DNA from: Aquarana catesbeiana
Taxonomy: Eukaryota; Chordata; Amphibia; Anura; Ranidae
Direction of reading: 5' to 3'
Length of the DNA: 64,000 bases
Assembly: GCF_042186555.1 (NCBI RefSeq)
Contig: NC_133324.1
Location: forward strand, 136,389,577 to 136,453,576
The notes under the pieces are model-generated. The model was not told the origin of the DNA. It saw only the letters and a list, made by a program, of their open reading frames with translations, and did not search any database. Every line of letters starts with the position of its first letter. Position 1 is the stretch's first letter. A program made the translations under genes and the position numbers. Positions 54,526 to 64,000 of the stretch are shown one piece after another.

Positions 54526-55916
54526 CCTGGCATTTTATGCACAACATTTAGAAGCTTATGTCACACATCACCCACTCTTCTAACCACTTGAAGACAAAGC
54601 CCTTTCTGACACTTTTTGTTTACATGAAAAAATTATTTTTTTTTGCAAGAAAATTACTTTGAACCCCCAAACATTATATATTTTTTTACAGCAAATGCCC
54701 TACAGATTAAAATGGTGAGTGCTTCATTTTTTTTTTCACACAGTATTTGCGCAGCGATTTTTCAAACGCTTTTTTTTGGGAAAAAACACACTTTTTTAAA
54801 TTTTAATGCACTAAAACACACTATATTGCCCAAATGTTTGATGAAATAAAAAAGATGATCTTAGGCCGAGTACATGGATACCAAACATGACATGCTTTAA
54901 AATTGCGCACAAACGTGCAGTGGCGACAAACTAAATACATTTTTAAAAGCCTTTGAAAGCCTTTACAGGTTACCACTTTAGATTTACAGAGGAGGTCTAC
55001 TGCTAAAATTACTGCCCTCGATCTGACGTTCGCGGTGACATCTCACCTCTCATTTGACGCCAGACCGACGCTTGCGTTCGCCTTTGCGTGAGAGCAGGGG
55101 GGGATAGGGGTGCTTTTTTTTTTTTTTTTTCTTTATTATTTTTTTTTGCTATTTTATCTTATTTTTAAACTGTTCCTTTAATTTTTTTTTTAATCATTTT
55201 TATTGTTATCTCAGGGAATGTAAATATCCCCCATGATAGTAATAGGTAGTGACAGGTACTCTTTTTTGAAAAAAATGGGGTCTATTAGATGTTTTTGGGA
55301 ACTCCTCTGCCCTCAAAGCATCTGACCACACCAAGATCGGTGTGATAAAATGCTTTCCCAATTTCCCAATGGCGCTGTTTACATCTGGCGAAATCTAAGT
55401 CATGAAATGCTCCTAGCTTCCGGTTTCTTAGGCCATAGAGATGTTTGGAGCCACTCTGGTCTCTGATCAGCTCTATGGTCAGCTGGCTGAATCACCGACT
55501 ACATTCTCAGGTTCCCTGTTGAGACAGGAGAGCCAAAGAAAAACACGGAAGACGGTGGTGGGGGGGGGGGGCATTCCCTCCCACTGCTTGTAAAAGCAGT
55601 CTAGAGGCTAATTAGGATTGCTTTTACATGAAAGCCGACCGCTGGCTGAAAAGAATGATACCAAGATGATACCTAAACCTGCAGGCATCATTCTGGTATA
55701 ACCACGCAAAGTCGTGAATGGCGTACCTAAAGACAAAAAAATGGTTAACAATAAAACACAGTAAACGGTAAAGTATAAAAAATTGCATACCTGAAAAGCA
55801 AACATGATAAAACATAATAACAATAAAACATTGCAGAATAGAATACAATAAAAAAGAGCAGAACAATAGAGAGAGAATAGAGAGAGAGAACAATAAAACG
55901 ACAACTATTTTTTTTT

Positions 55917-55921
<5 letters not shown>
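54526..55921. other. Interior of the second piggyBac element, possibly a nested TTAA-type piece
   Basis: Begins with TAACCACTTGAAGAC near 54581, a piggyBac-like end motif, suggesting a nested non-autonomous element. The matching right end was not found. No supported gene to 55921. Confidence 0.45.

Positions 55922-55952
<31 letters not shown>
55922..55952. repeat. (TA)n microsatellite
   Basis: About 15 TA units. Confidence 0.9.
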
Positions 55953-55960
<8 letters not shown>

Positions 55961-56071
55961 TTACACTTTTTTTTGTAACTAACTTTTATAACTGTAACCG
56001 GTTCCAGGTGCGATGGCATCTTGGGAGACCCTGTGAAAGTGTGCCTAGTCTGTGCAATGCTGTACCCTACG

Positions 56072-56443
56072 CTAATACTCAACTAGTGAATGGTAGCGTT
56101 CAAAACATTCACCAATGCAAAGACCAGGATTGTCAGGACAGGAGGGACAATAATAGCGGGTGTCACGCCTATATCCGCGCTTGCTGCAGACACAACATCT
56201 TTTTTGGGGGGTTCGCTGGGTAGGGGTACTCGGGAGGACATAAAAATGCCTCTCATGCAGCCGATTGCATTTGGTTGGGGAAGTGAATGGGGGAAGTACA
56301 GGCGCTGCAGAAGTGGTGGGTTCCCAATTAGGATTGGCGAATGCAGCAGGAAGGGCATTATGGGCACGACGGGCCTGTTTGTCTTCTTCTTGGTGGCAGC
56401 GGGACACTACTTGTGCTTGCCACCTCACCAGCTTGAACTGCAC
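56072..56443 (-). pseudogene. piggyBac transposase C-terminal fragment
   Basis: 123 residues. It keeps the zinc-binding tail: CCVCSKRGYRRDTRYYCPSC, then CIGEC and RYHSLVEY, parallel to the tail of the intact protein at 2008-3888. The DDD catalytic core is absent; upstream sequence (56444-57560) is replaced by tandem repeats. Similar but not identical residues show a different family. Confidence 0.88.
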
Positions 56444-56520
56444 TTATGGGACTCGCCACGTCACCAAGTGTTACTGCAGTGCTGGTTTGACTACGACCGG
56501 GGTGTACTAGGCCGCTGGTG

Positions 56521-57560
56521 CTTGCCAGTTCACCAAAACGCTACCAAAAAAACTGTTAGCGATCGCAGGGATCAGGCCTGACTCTGCGAACGCTGCAGTT
56601 ATGCGTTTAGTGTTTTGTAAGTGACAGTGATCGATCGATACTGCACTTGGGTGGGCTGGGCTGGGCCGGGCGGAGGGGCAAAACGCAGGTGCTAGCAGGT
56701 ATCTGGGCTGATTCCGCTAACACTGCGTTTTTGGGAACCCTAAACTGCTGGGGATGCTAGTATAGATCTGATCGGATCAGATATTGATCCGTTCAGATAC
56801 TATGCAACTAAGGGAGGCGTATGCTGCGTGCGTGGGTGTTAGCGGTACTAGCGCTAACCTGACGCTACTTGGGGCTGGTGCTTGCCAGTTCACCAAAACG
56901 CTACCAAAAAAACTGTTAGCGATCGCAGGGATCAGGCCTGACTCTGCGAACGCTGCAGTTATGCGTTTAGTGTTTTGTAAGTGACAGTGATCGATCGATA
57001 CTGCACTTGGGTGGGCCGGGCGGAGGGGCAAAACGCAGGTGCTAGCAGGTATCTGGGCTGATTCCGCTAACACTGCGTTTTTGGGAACCCTAAACTGCTG
57101 GGGACGCTACTATAGATCTGATCGGATCAGATATTGATCCGATCAGATACTATACCACTAAGGGAGGTGTACGGTGCGTGCGTGTGTGTTAGCGGTACTG
57201 GCGCTAACCTGACGCTGCCTGGGGCTTGTTCACCAAAATGCTACCAAAAAAACTGTTAGCGATCACAGGGATCAGGCCTGACTCTGCGAACGCTGCAGTT
57301 ATGCGTTTTGTAAGTGACAGTGATCGATCGATACTGCACTTGGGTGGGCTGGGCTGGGCCGGGCGGAGGGGCAAAACGCAGGTGCTAGCAGGTATCTGGG
57401 CTGATCCCGCTAACACTGCGTTTTTGGGAACCCTAAACTGCTGGGGACGCTAGTATAGATCTGATCGGATCAGATATTGATCCATTCAGATACTATACCA
57501 CTAAGGGAGGCGAATGCGGCGTGCGTGAGTGTTAGCGGTACTGGCGCTAATCAGACGCTG
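56521..57560. repeat. 340-360 bp tandem repeat, three copies
   Basis: CACCAAAACGCTACC recurs at 56531 and 56891, and as a variant at 57231. Each unit includes GATCTGATCGGATCAG and TGATCGATCGATACTGC palindromic motifs. It lies upstream of the transposase remnant. Confidence 0.9.
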
Positions 57561-58460
57561 CCTGGGGCGACGCATATCACCGCCGGGGCGATCAGGGGGC
57601 TAAACCTTTATTCGGTAATAAACGGCGGGTGCCCTGACACTATAAAAAATAAACGAACTAACCAGCGTCACCCGTAACACTTATACGGTGATCAGTGGTG
57701 AAAGGGTTAACTAGGGGGCAATCAAGGGGTTAAAACATTTATTAGGTAGTATATGGGGCCGGGTCCCTGTCGCTATAAAACGCTGACGGCGAACCTAAAT
57801 ATTTACGTCCCTAACTAGCGTCACCAGTGACACTAATACAGCGGTCAGAAAAATGATCGCTTAGCGACACTGGCGACAGGGGGTGATCAAGGGGTTAAAA
57901 CTTTATTAGGAGGGGTTAGGGGGGTATCCTAGACCTAAAGGGGGCTAATACTAACTCCCCTAACACAGTAACTGTCACAAACTGACACCATGCAGTAATC
58001 AAAAAAAAAAAAACTGCTTGGTGTCAGTATGACAGGGAGGGGTGATTGGGGGGTGATCGGGGGGGCGATCGGGGGGGGATCGGGGGTGTTTTGTGTGCCT
58101 GGCATGTTCTACTGAGTGTGTGTGTGTGTTTGTGCACTCACATTGATGTCTTCTCTCCTCGGCGCCGGAACGGAAAATACCGAGCCAAGGAGAGATGACA
58201 TAATTTCCTTTGCTGCTGTTTAGCGTACAGCAGCAAAGGAATGTTCTGATTGGCCAGCGGCGATCGCGAGGGGGGGCCACGAATGGATGGCCTCCCCCTC
58301 ACCTCCAATCGCCGGGGGACAAAAGAGGACCGCCTCGGGCACCGGGGGGGGGTCTGATCGGACCCCCCACCCGCGGGAGGCAGATCACGTATATGTACGT
58401 GATTCTGCCTGCCCGTGCCGCCTTGCCGACGTAAATCGGCGTGAGGCGGTCCTTAAGTGG
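57561..58460. other. 5' terminal region of the second piggyBac element
   Basis: Repeated GGGGTTAAAACTTTATTAGG-type motifs (about 57727-57745 and 57891-57909), G-rich GATCGGGGGG tracts (58045-58085), a short GT run and a hairpin near 58199-58243 (TTCCTTTGCTGCTG and its complement). No gene. Confidence 0.6.
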
Positions 58461-58464
58461 TTAA

Positions 58465-59843
58465 CCTGTCAACTGACAGGACTCTTAAACCAAAGTTCAC
58501 AGAAGATAGAGACGCAGGCTCTATACAGTAATGTGACATAAAGGTATTAATGGAGGCCCATGATGCCGCCTTGCAGATGACATCTGGAGCCACATGCTGG
58601 GCTGCTGCCCACGAAGCCGCCATACTCCTGGTGGAATATGCTGTCACCGCCTCTGGAGGAGCCAAGCCCTTAGCCCTATAAGCCTGCTGAATAGACTGGA
58701 CGATCCAGGCTGCAATTGTTCTGGTCGAACTTGCCTTTGTTACCGACAGAGTGCAAGACAAACAGGTAGTCGGAGCGTCTAAAGGAGGAAGTAAATTGCA
58801 GGGATTCCCCCAGTAATTCGCCTACATCCAGAGGATGGGCTACGAAGGACCCCTGGGCCCTAAATATAGGTAAGACAATTTCTCAGTTTTCATGGAATAC
58901 TGAAGTGACTTTCGGGTTTGAGCCGAGCATAGGGATGAGGACCACACGGTCCGAGAAGAAAATCAGAATTGGTTCTTTATGACCCAAAGACCCGATCTCA
59001 GAAACCCTTTTGGCCGAAGTGACGCAACTAGGAAGGCAACTTTTGCAGAAAAATCCTTGACAGAAAGCGGAGCAGCCCCCGAGGTACTGGAGTCAGACAG
59101 TGAATCAAGAACAAGGGGAAGATCCCATTTGGGGAATCTCCGTCTTCTTTGGAGCCTAAATCTTGCTGCCCCACGGAAGAAATGCCGGATTAGAGGATGA
59201 ACAGCCCATGATGTTCCGGAGAAGGCCGACAAGGCCAAGACTTGGACCCTTAGGGAGCTGATGGGTTGAGACAGGTCTAGGCCGTATTGGAGGAAACTCA
59301 GGATATCCTGAACATCTGGATCTCTGAACGATCTGCCTGTAGAAGATGAGAATCCTACGAACTTGGCCCACATTCTCCCATAAACTTTATTGGTGCTTGC
59401 CTTTCTCGAGTTCATGAGGGTGGAAATCACTCTTGAAGTGCACCCGAGAGATTCCAGCCTCTCCCTCTCAAGAACCAGACCATAAGTCTCAATATCGCCG
59501 GACAAAGGTGCAGGACTGCCCCCTGAGAGAGAAGGTCTGGCCTGAGAGGGAGAGGCACTGGGTCCCGGAAGCTGAGCTGGATCAGGAGGGGAAACCATGG
59601 CCTGTTCGGCCTGCTATCACCACCACTTTGACCGCTTCCATTTGGAGTCTCCGAAGAAATTTGAAGATGATCGGGAGCGGGGGAAAGGCGTATGCCCTGT
59701 TGAAGTTCCACTGATCCGACAGAGCATCCACTCTGAAGGCCTGGCTGCAACGCTCCCGAGTGTAATACTTCTTGATCTTGAAGTTGCAGGGGGATGCAAA
59801 TAGGTCCACTTAGGGATTCGGGACTACCAAAGACAGAATCCAT
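58465..59843 (-). pseudogene. DIRS-like tyrosine recombinase, broken
   Basis: Reading leftwards: a linker with AYAFPPLPIIFKFLRRL (near 59700); an N-terminal core-binding region around 59598-59200; KWDLPLVLDSLSDS near 59120; and a C-terminal part (58761-58465) with AYSTRSMAASWAA and ICKAASWASINTFMSHY. The latter carry the C-terminal box of the enzyme. Frame breaks lie near 59600 and 59030-58960. The frame downstream of the piggyBac insertion is lost. Confidence 0.82.
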
Positions 59844-60420
59844 TAGAATCCATTTCCCGCTCTACAAGACTCTGGTCCGGCCGCACCTGGAGTATGCTGT
59901 CCAGTTCTGGGCACCAGTCCTCAGGAGGGATGTACTGGAAATGGAGCGAGTACAAAGAAGGGCAACAAAGCTAATAAAGGGTCTGGAGGATCTTAGTTAT
60001 GAGGAAAGGTTGCGAGCGCTGAACTTATTCTCTCTGGAGAAGAGACGCTTGAGAGGGGATATGATTTCAATTTACAAATACTGTACTGGTGACCCCACAA
60101 TAGGGATAAAACTTTTTCGCAGAAGAGAGTTAAATAAGACTCGTGGCCACTCATTACAATTAGAAGAAAAGAGGTTTAACCTTAAACTACGTAGAGGGTT
60201 CTTTACTGTAAGAGCGGCAAGGATGTGGAATTCCCTTCCACAGGCGGTGGTCTCAGCGGGGAGCATTGATAGCTTCAAGAAACTATTAGATAATCACCTG
60301 AATGACCGCAACATACAGGGATATGTAATGTAATACTGACACATAATCACACACATAGGTTGGACTTGATGGACTTGTGTCTTTTTTCAACCTCACCTAC
60401 TATGTAACTATGTAACTATG
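59835..60420 (+). pseudogene. CR1-like LINE 3' fragment inserted in the DIRS element
   Basis: An open frame to the TAA stop at 60331-60333 encodes the conserved CR1 ORF2 C-terminus: LVRPHLEYAVQFWAP, RRATKLIKGLEDLSYEERL and LEKRRLRGDMISIYKY. It is followed by a short 3' UTR and a (TATGTAAC)-type tail ending at 60420. 5'-truncated before the RT palm. Opposite in orientation to its DIRS host. Better preserved than the copy at 34173-35165. Confidence 0.88.
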
Positions 60421-61839
60421 TCTGCATATTAAGAGACCACTCGTCCAACTGTGTGTGTGACAGGAAGTCCACTTGGACGTTCTGAACTCCGAGGACGAAA
60501 ATCGCTGAAAAATTGGCCAGTTTTTTCTGAGCCCAGGACATGATGGGCTCGACTTCTTGGAGCAGGGTGATGCTCCAGGTGCCCCCTTGCCTCTTCACAT
60601 AGGAGACCGCTGTGGTGTTGTCTATTTTTAGTAAAACCGACTCCCCTTTGAGGAGATGAGTGAAAGACTGGAGGGCACACCAGGCTGCCCGTAGTTCCAG
60701 GACGTTTGAGCCCGGGTTGTGAAGACGGGTATCCCACTTGCCTTGAGCAAGTTCTGACCTGCAAAGGACTCCCCAACCAGCACTGCTGTCATCGGTCATG
60801 ATCGTGATCCATGAGACAGGGGCAATAGAGTGACAGGTGAGCAGATTTCTGCACTGGAGATAACAGAAGAGACTGTTCCTCATCACTGAGGATATGTGAA
60901 TGGACTGATTGATGTCCCCTGAATTCCATTGATGAAGGAACCCTGTTTGAAAAGGGCGTAACCTCCAAAGAGACCATATGACCATGGGGGTCATAGAGAC
61001 CATCGTGCCGATGATTCTCAGGCACTGTGAGGCCTTTAGGCGTGAGGAACTCAGAACCGTGAGATTCTCCCTCGGATAATTGTTATCTTGTCCAGTGGGA
61101 GAGAGAGATGGTGTTTTCCACCGTGTCGAAATGGGCCCCTAAGTATACCAGGCGTTGGGCTGGTTCCAGGTGGCTTTTTTCCAAGTTTAGTAGCCACCCA
61201 AATTCGGACAGTGTGGAGATAACTTGCTCCCTGTGGAACAACAGCCGCTCCTTGTCCTGGGACAGTAACAGGAGGTCGTCGAGATAGTGGTACAAGCGTA
61301 TCCCTTTTGTTCTGATGAGGGCCACCACAGCCAGGAGGACTTTCGAAAAGACTCACGGTGAGGTTGTCAGCCCGAAAAGGGATGCAGATGAACTGTAGAT
61401 GTTCTTGCCCGACTCAGAACCGGAGGTATTTGCGGAATTGTTTTGACACAGGCACATGAAAATAGGCATCTTTCAAATCGATTGAGATTAGCCAATCGCC
61501 TGGCTGCACTGTTGTTGGATGGTAGACAAAGTCTCCATTTTGAATCTCTCAGATATTATAAACTTGTTTAGGTAAGTTAGGTCTATCACTGGGCGCCATG
61601 AACCATTTTTCATCTGCACAAGGAGAGAGGGGAGTATATCCCCTGCTGTAACACCTGCTTCTTTTCTTCTGAGCGTGGTAGCAGGGTGGAAATAAATCTG
61701 GGGGGAGCAGTACTGATGAAGGACCATGTGTGGCCTGTGAAGACTGTCTTGATGGTCCAATAATCTGAGATTGAGGCCACCTAGACGTGCCGGAAGAGAA
61801 GCAGACGCGCCCCCACCTGACCCGCCTGGGCGGGACCAA
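60421..61839 (-). pseudogene. DIRS-like reverse transcriptase and RNase H, broken
   Basis: RT start region (frame 61760-61488) with NGSWRPVIDLTYLNKF. The next palm block, near 61450-61500, has LISIDLKDAYFHVPVS. The catalytic YLDD is in the frame 61328-61083. RNase H (61003-60421) has TDDSSAGWGV, LELRAAWCAL and LLKIDNTTAVSYV, the three acidic positions of the family. Frame changes lie near 61490, 61400-61330 and 61050. The C-terminal edge is cut by the CR1 insertion. Confidence 0.85.
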
Positions 61840-62060
61840 TCTCGAAATGACTTGGCTGGTTCTCGTCTGCTGGATGCCTGGCTCTTAGCAGATTTTTTAA
61901 AGGATGTCTGACCTCTGCTCCAATTTCTTCTGAAATCCCAGCTGGGCCTGTAGGAGCCTGCTTCCCTTGAACGCTCAGTATTGCGTCTTCTACGCTGGGG
62001 CTTCTTCTGACCAAACAGACAACTATTCTGGGATAGGAAGCCCGACTTTACACCCGTGGC

Positions 62061-63232
62061 TCAGTCTATAGCACTATCCAGCCTGTTGTCACACAACAAG
62101 GCCCCTTCAAAGGGAATCCTACACCAGGCCTGCTTAGATGCTGGATCAGCAAGCCAAGGGCGCAACCATAAGGCCCGCTTAGCCGTGACCGAGGATAGCA
62201 TAGTCCGAGCCAACAGGCGGATCAGATCGATTGAAGCCTCCCCCAGGAAGGCCATTGCCAGCTTCAATTACTGAACTGCCGAGCCCCTGGCCAGTTCTTC
62301 TGAGACACCTCTAAATACAGAATCCACATTCTCTGTCCAGGCTTCCATAGCCTTGGACATGGCTGTGAGGGCAAAGACATACCGGCTCGCCGTAAATTCT
62401 CTTGAGATCTTGATCTAGTCTCCTCTCAAGCCCGTCCTTGAAGGATACCGCATCCTCTAAGGGAAGAGTGACGTGTTTAGCTAGTTGCATTAGTGCTGCG
62501 TCTACAAGGGGAGCGTTTTCCAGATGTTTCGCTTCCTCTGCCTTGAAGGGGTATAATCTGGATATATTAATTGACATAGAAGTCTTCTTATCTACCTTGC
62601 TCCACTCTTCTTCAATAATGTTCTTCAATTCAGAAAGGAGCAGAAAATTGGAGCGTTCCTTTCCCAGGTGTTTAAAGAACTTCCTCTGCTTAGCCGGAGG
62701 AGTGGAAGGATCTTCCCACTTAAGGGCCTCTTTGACTGCCTTAATTAGTGGAGAAACCAGGGTGAAGTCGAAGGCACCTTCAAATTCATCTCCCTCCAAT
62801 TCGCTGTCTGAAGAGCCGGGGGAGGCATTGTAAGGATTGCTGCACCACATGCTTAACAAGAGACTCCATCTGTTGGTTTTCCGTCTTTTTCTCCCCAACC
62901 GCCCAGGCATAACATGGATCACACAGTGATTTGCCCTGCGGGACTCGTGTCCCACATTCCCAGCAGGCTCTGCGATCAGAGTGGCTGTCATGGCGGTGGG
63001 TGTGGTGTTTGGAGGAGGAATGGAAGCATCTCCTCTGTTGATGGGTCCTAGACTGAGAGTCACGTCTGGACCTAGATGAAGAAGGTTGATGTTGCGGCCT
63101 GGCAAGGTCCCTGTTGTCTTGGACAATAAACTGGTTATCTGACCTGGAAGGGCTAAAAAGTAGAAGGGCAGAAATACATACGTTAGGGGTTACGTCCATC
63201 CAACATGAACCTGGCCCCCTCCCCACCCACAC
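62061..63232 (-). pseudogene. DIRS-like gag, broken
   Basis: N-terminal frame (63232-62786): a His/Ser/Arg-rich region, then a zinc-ribbon-like CWEC...CDPC pair. The next frame (to 62311) carries LIKAVKEALKWED and PLVDAALMQLAKHVTLPL, typical of DIRS gag. A final piece (62267-62061) has KRALWLRPW and PFEGALL. Frame breaks lie near 62830 and 62270-62400. Confidence 0.8.
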
Positions 63233-63239
63233 TCCATGT

Positions 63240-64000
63240 ACCTAAAGCGTGAGGGCTGGCCGCACGGAGGCGGTGACTTGTCCATGGCACCCTGTCAGAC
63301 GATAAGCGATGATCCCACAGCTTTGTAGAAACACATGAACATCCTGGGAGAAGGAGAGCAAATAACATGTAGCTTGCCCTTTAAGAGCCATCTTCGCCCC
63401 CCCTCACCCTGCACTATAACCCCCAGGCCGGCTTACCTTAGCCTGGGAACCCTGGTGCATGGAGGAGCTGTCATAAGGTGCCCACAGTAATCCCCAATGT
63501 GACAGGGGCTTACAGAGATTTAAATATCCCCGCCGTAATGACGTCACCGTCCTGTCTAGTGCGCCTGTGTGACCGCCGAGACCCCGGCCATAACGCGCAT
63601 TCGCAAAACCAAGCCTTGGCTTCATCTGAGGATCGCGCATGCGCAGAAGCATGCCAGAGCCGCGACCCGGAAGAGGGAGCCATGTCCTGCATTCCAGGCG
63701 CCATAGAGGAGAGAGGGGAAGGGAGGGAAGGCACGCAAGGGGAGACAACAAACAAACACTAGCTGCCATGGAAAAGACAGTCTTCAGACCTGCCAGCTGA
63801 TCCGCAACAGGGCTTGGAGAGGCCATCCCCATCACCGGACACAGAGGCCTGGAGCCACGCACCCGCCCATGGCTGGGCCCTGGGCTATCTCGCCATCATT
63901 AAAGGTATGCCCGGCAACAACCTTGACTGATTGGACGTCCGTAAATGTAAGAGCACTGTTTGTAGGTCCAAATGAGGACAAAAAAGGAACGCAGTCTCTA
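63240..64000. other. Upstream region of the DIRS element
   Basis: C/G-rich with a TGACGTCA site (63539-63546) and GCATGCGCAG (63636-63645). Open frames here are not supported by motifs. It probably includes the DIRS 5' leader and continues beyond the window. Confidence 0.45.

Larger units (their letters stand above)
52993..58460 (-). mobile_element. Second piggyBac-superfamily element, 5468 bp, transposase mostly deleted
   Basis: TTAA at 52989-52992 and 58461-58464. The ends CCACTTCAGCCCC and (right, inverted) CCACTTAAGGACC share the CCACTT core. The orientation follows the transposase remnant at 56072-56443 (minus). It lies inside the DIRS element, between its recombinase and terminal hairpin. 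The left 400 bp match the internal regions of the TTAA MITEs. It is a different family from the element at 1-5385. Confidence 0.9.
52641..64000 (-). mobile_element. DIRS-like retrotransposon, continuing past the window's right edge
   Basis: Gene order on the minus strand, right to left: gag (63232-62061), RT plus RNase H (61839-60421), tyrosine recombinase (59843-58465), then terminal hairpin sequence at 52661-52888. It is split by a piggyBac element (52993-58460) and a CR1 fragment (59835-60420). All reading frames are broken. The upstream region 63240-64000 is CpG-richer and contains GCATGCGCAG at 63636-63645, possibly a 5' promoter region. Confidence 0.85.

Noticed and set aside
60072..60278. 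Minus-strand frame in the CR1 fragment
   Set aside because: Shadow of the CR1 ORF2 C-terminal domain, which is clearly on the plus strand.
63404..63862. 152-codon minus-strand frame near the right edge
   Set aside because: GC-rich leader of the DIRS element. The composition explains the open frame and no motif is seen.

Overview
The window looks like intergenic DNA from a large, transposon-rich vertebrate genome. The repertoire (two piggyBac families with TTAA-bounded deletion derivatives, a PIF/Harbinger element, DIRS-like tyrosine-recombinase elements, CR1-like LINEs, a gamma/epsilon-like endogenous retrovirus, hAT and Tc1 relatives, many foldback MITEs) points to an anuran amphibian, probably a ranid-type frog. 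The organism is inferred from repeat content only. I found no host protein-coding gene, rRNA or tRNA. Every protein-like signal I could support belongs to a mobile element.

Layout. 1-5385: a piggyBac element on the minus strand, right end in view, left end off-window, with an apparently intact 626-codon transposase (2008-3888), a 24-bp minisatellite and a 396-bp tandem module. 5442-8715: a broken retroviral gag-pro-pol remnant, minus strand. 8982-14834: a Harbinger-type element with three genes: a DDE transposase (+), a Myb/SANT-like protein (-) and a MADF-domain protein (+). All three are damaged by small lesions. 14835-26460: LTR-like fragments and short non-autonomous elements, several with clear target-site duplications.

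26462-35165 is a nest. A CR1-like LINE (minus) is split by a complete 7.5-kb LTR element with a 4-bp TSD (26714-34172). That element was in turn hit by a hAT-type element (29072-30792, 8-bp TSD) and a Tc1-like element (31290-31901, TA). The LTR element has a tRNA primer site and a gag-position reading frame with a zinc-ribbon-like CxxC pair that I do not recognise, and no visible reverse transcriptase. 35166-52640 holds a segmental direct repeat, two DIRS fragments in opposite orientation, TTAA-bounded MITEs, a Harbinger MITE (44446-44862) and a third copy of the LTR family interrupted by another hAT-type element (48527-49758).

52641-64000 is a DIRS-like element on the minus strand (gag, RT/RNase H, tyrosine recombinase, terminal hairpin). 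It is split by a second piggyBac-family element (52993-58460) carrying a roughly 1-kb palindrome, and by a CR1 fragment (59835-60420). The genes do not form a host pathway. They are the replication machineries of separate parasites, and the nesting gives their relative ages. The youngest-looking coding unit is the piggyBac transposase at 2008-3888, which keeps all four catalytic aspartates and the C-terminal zinc domain.
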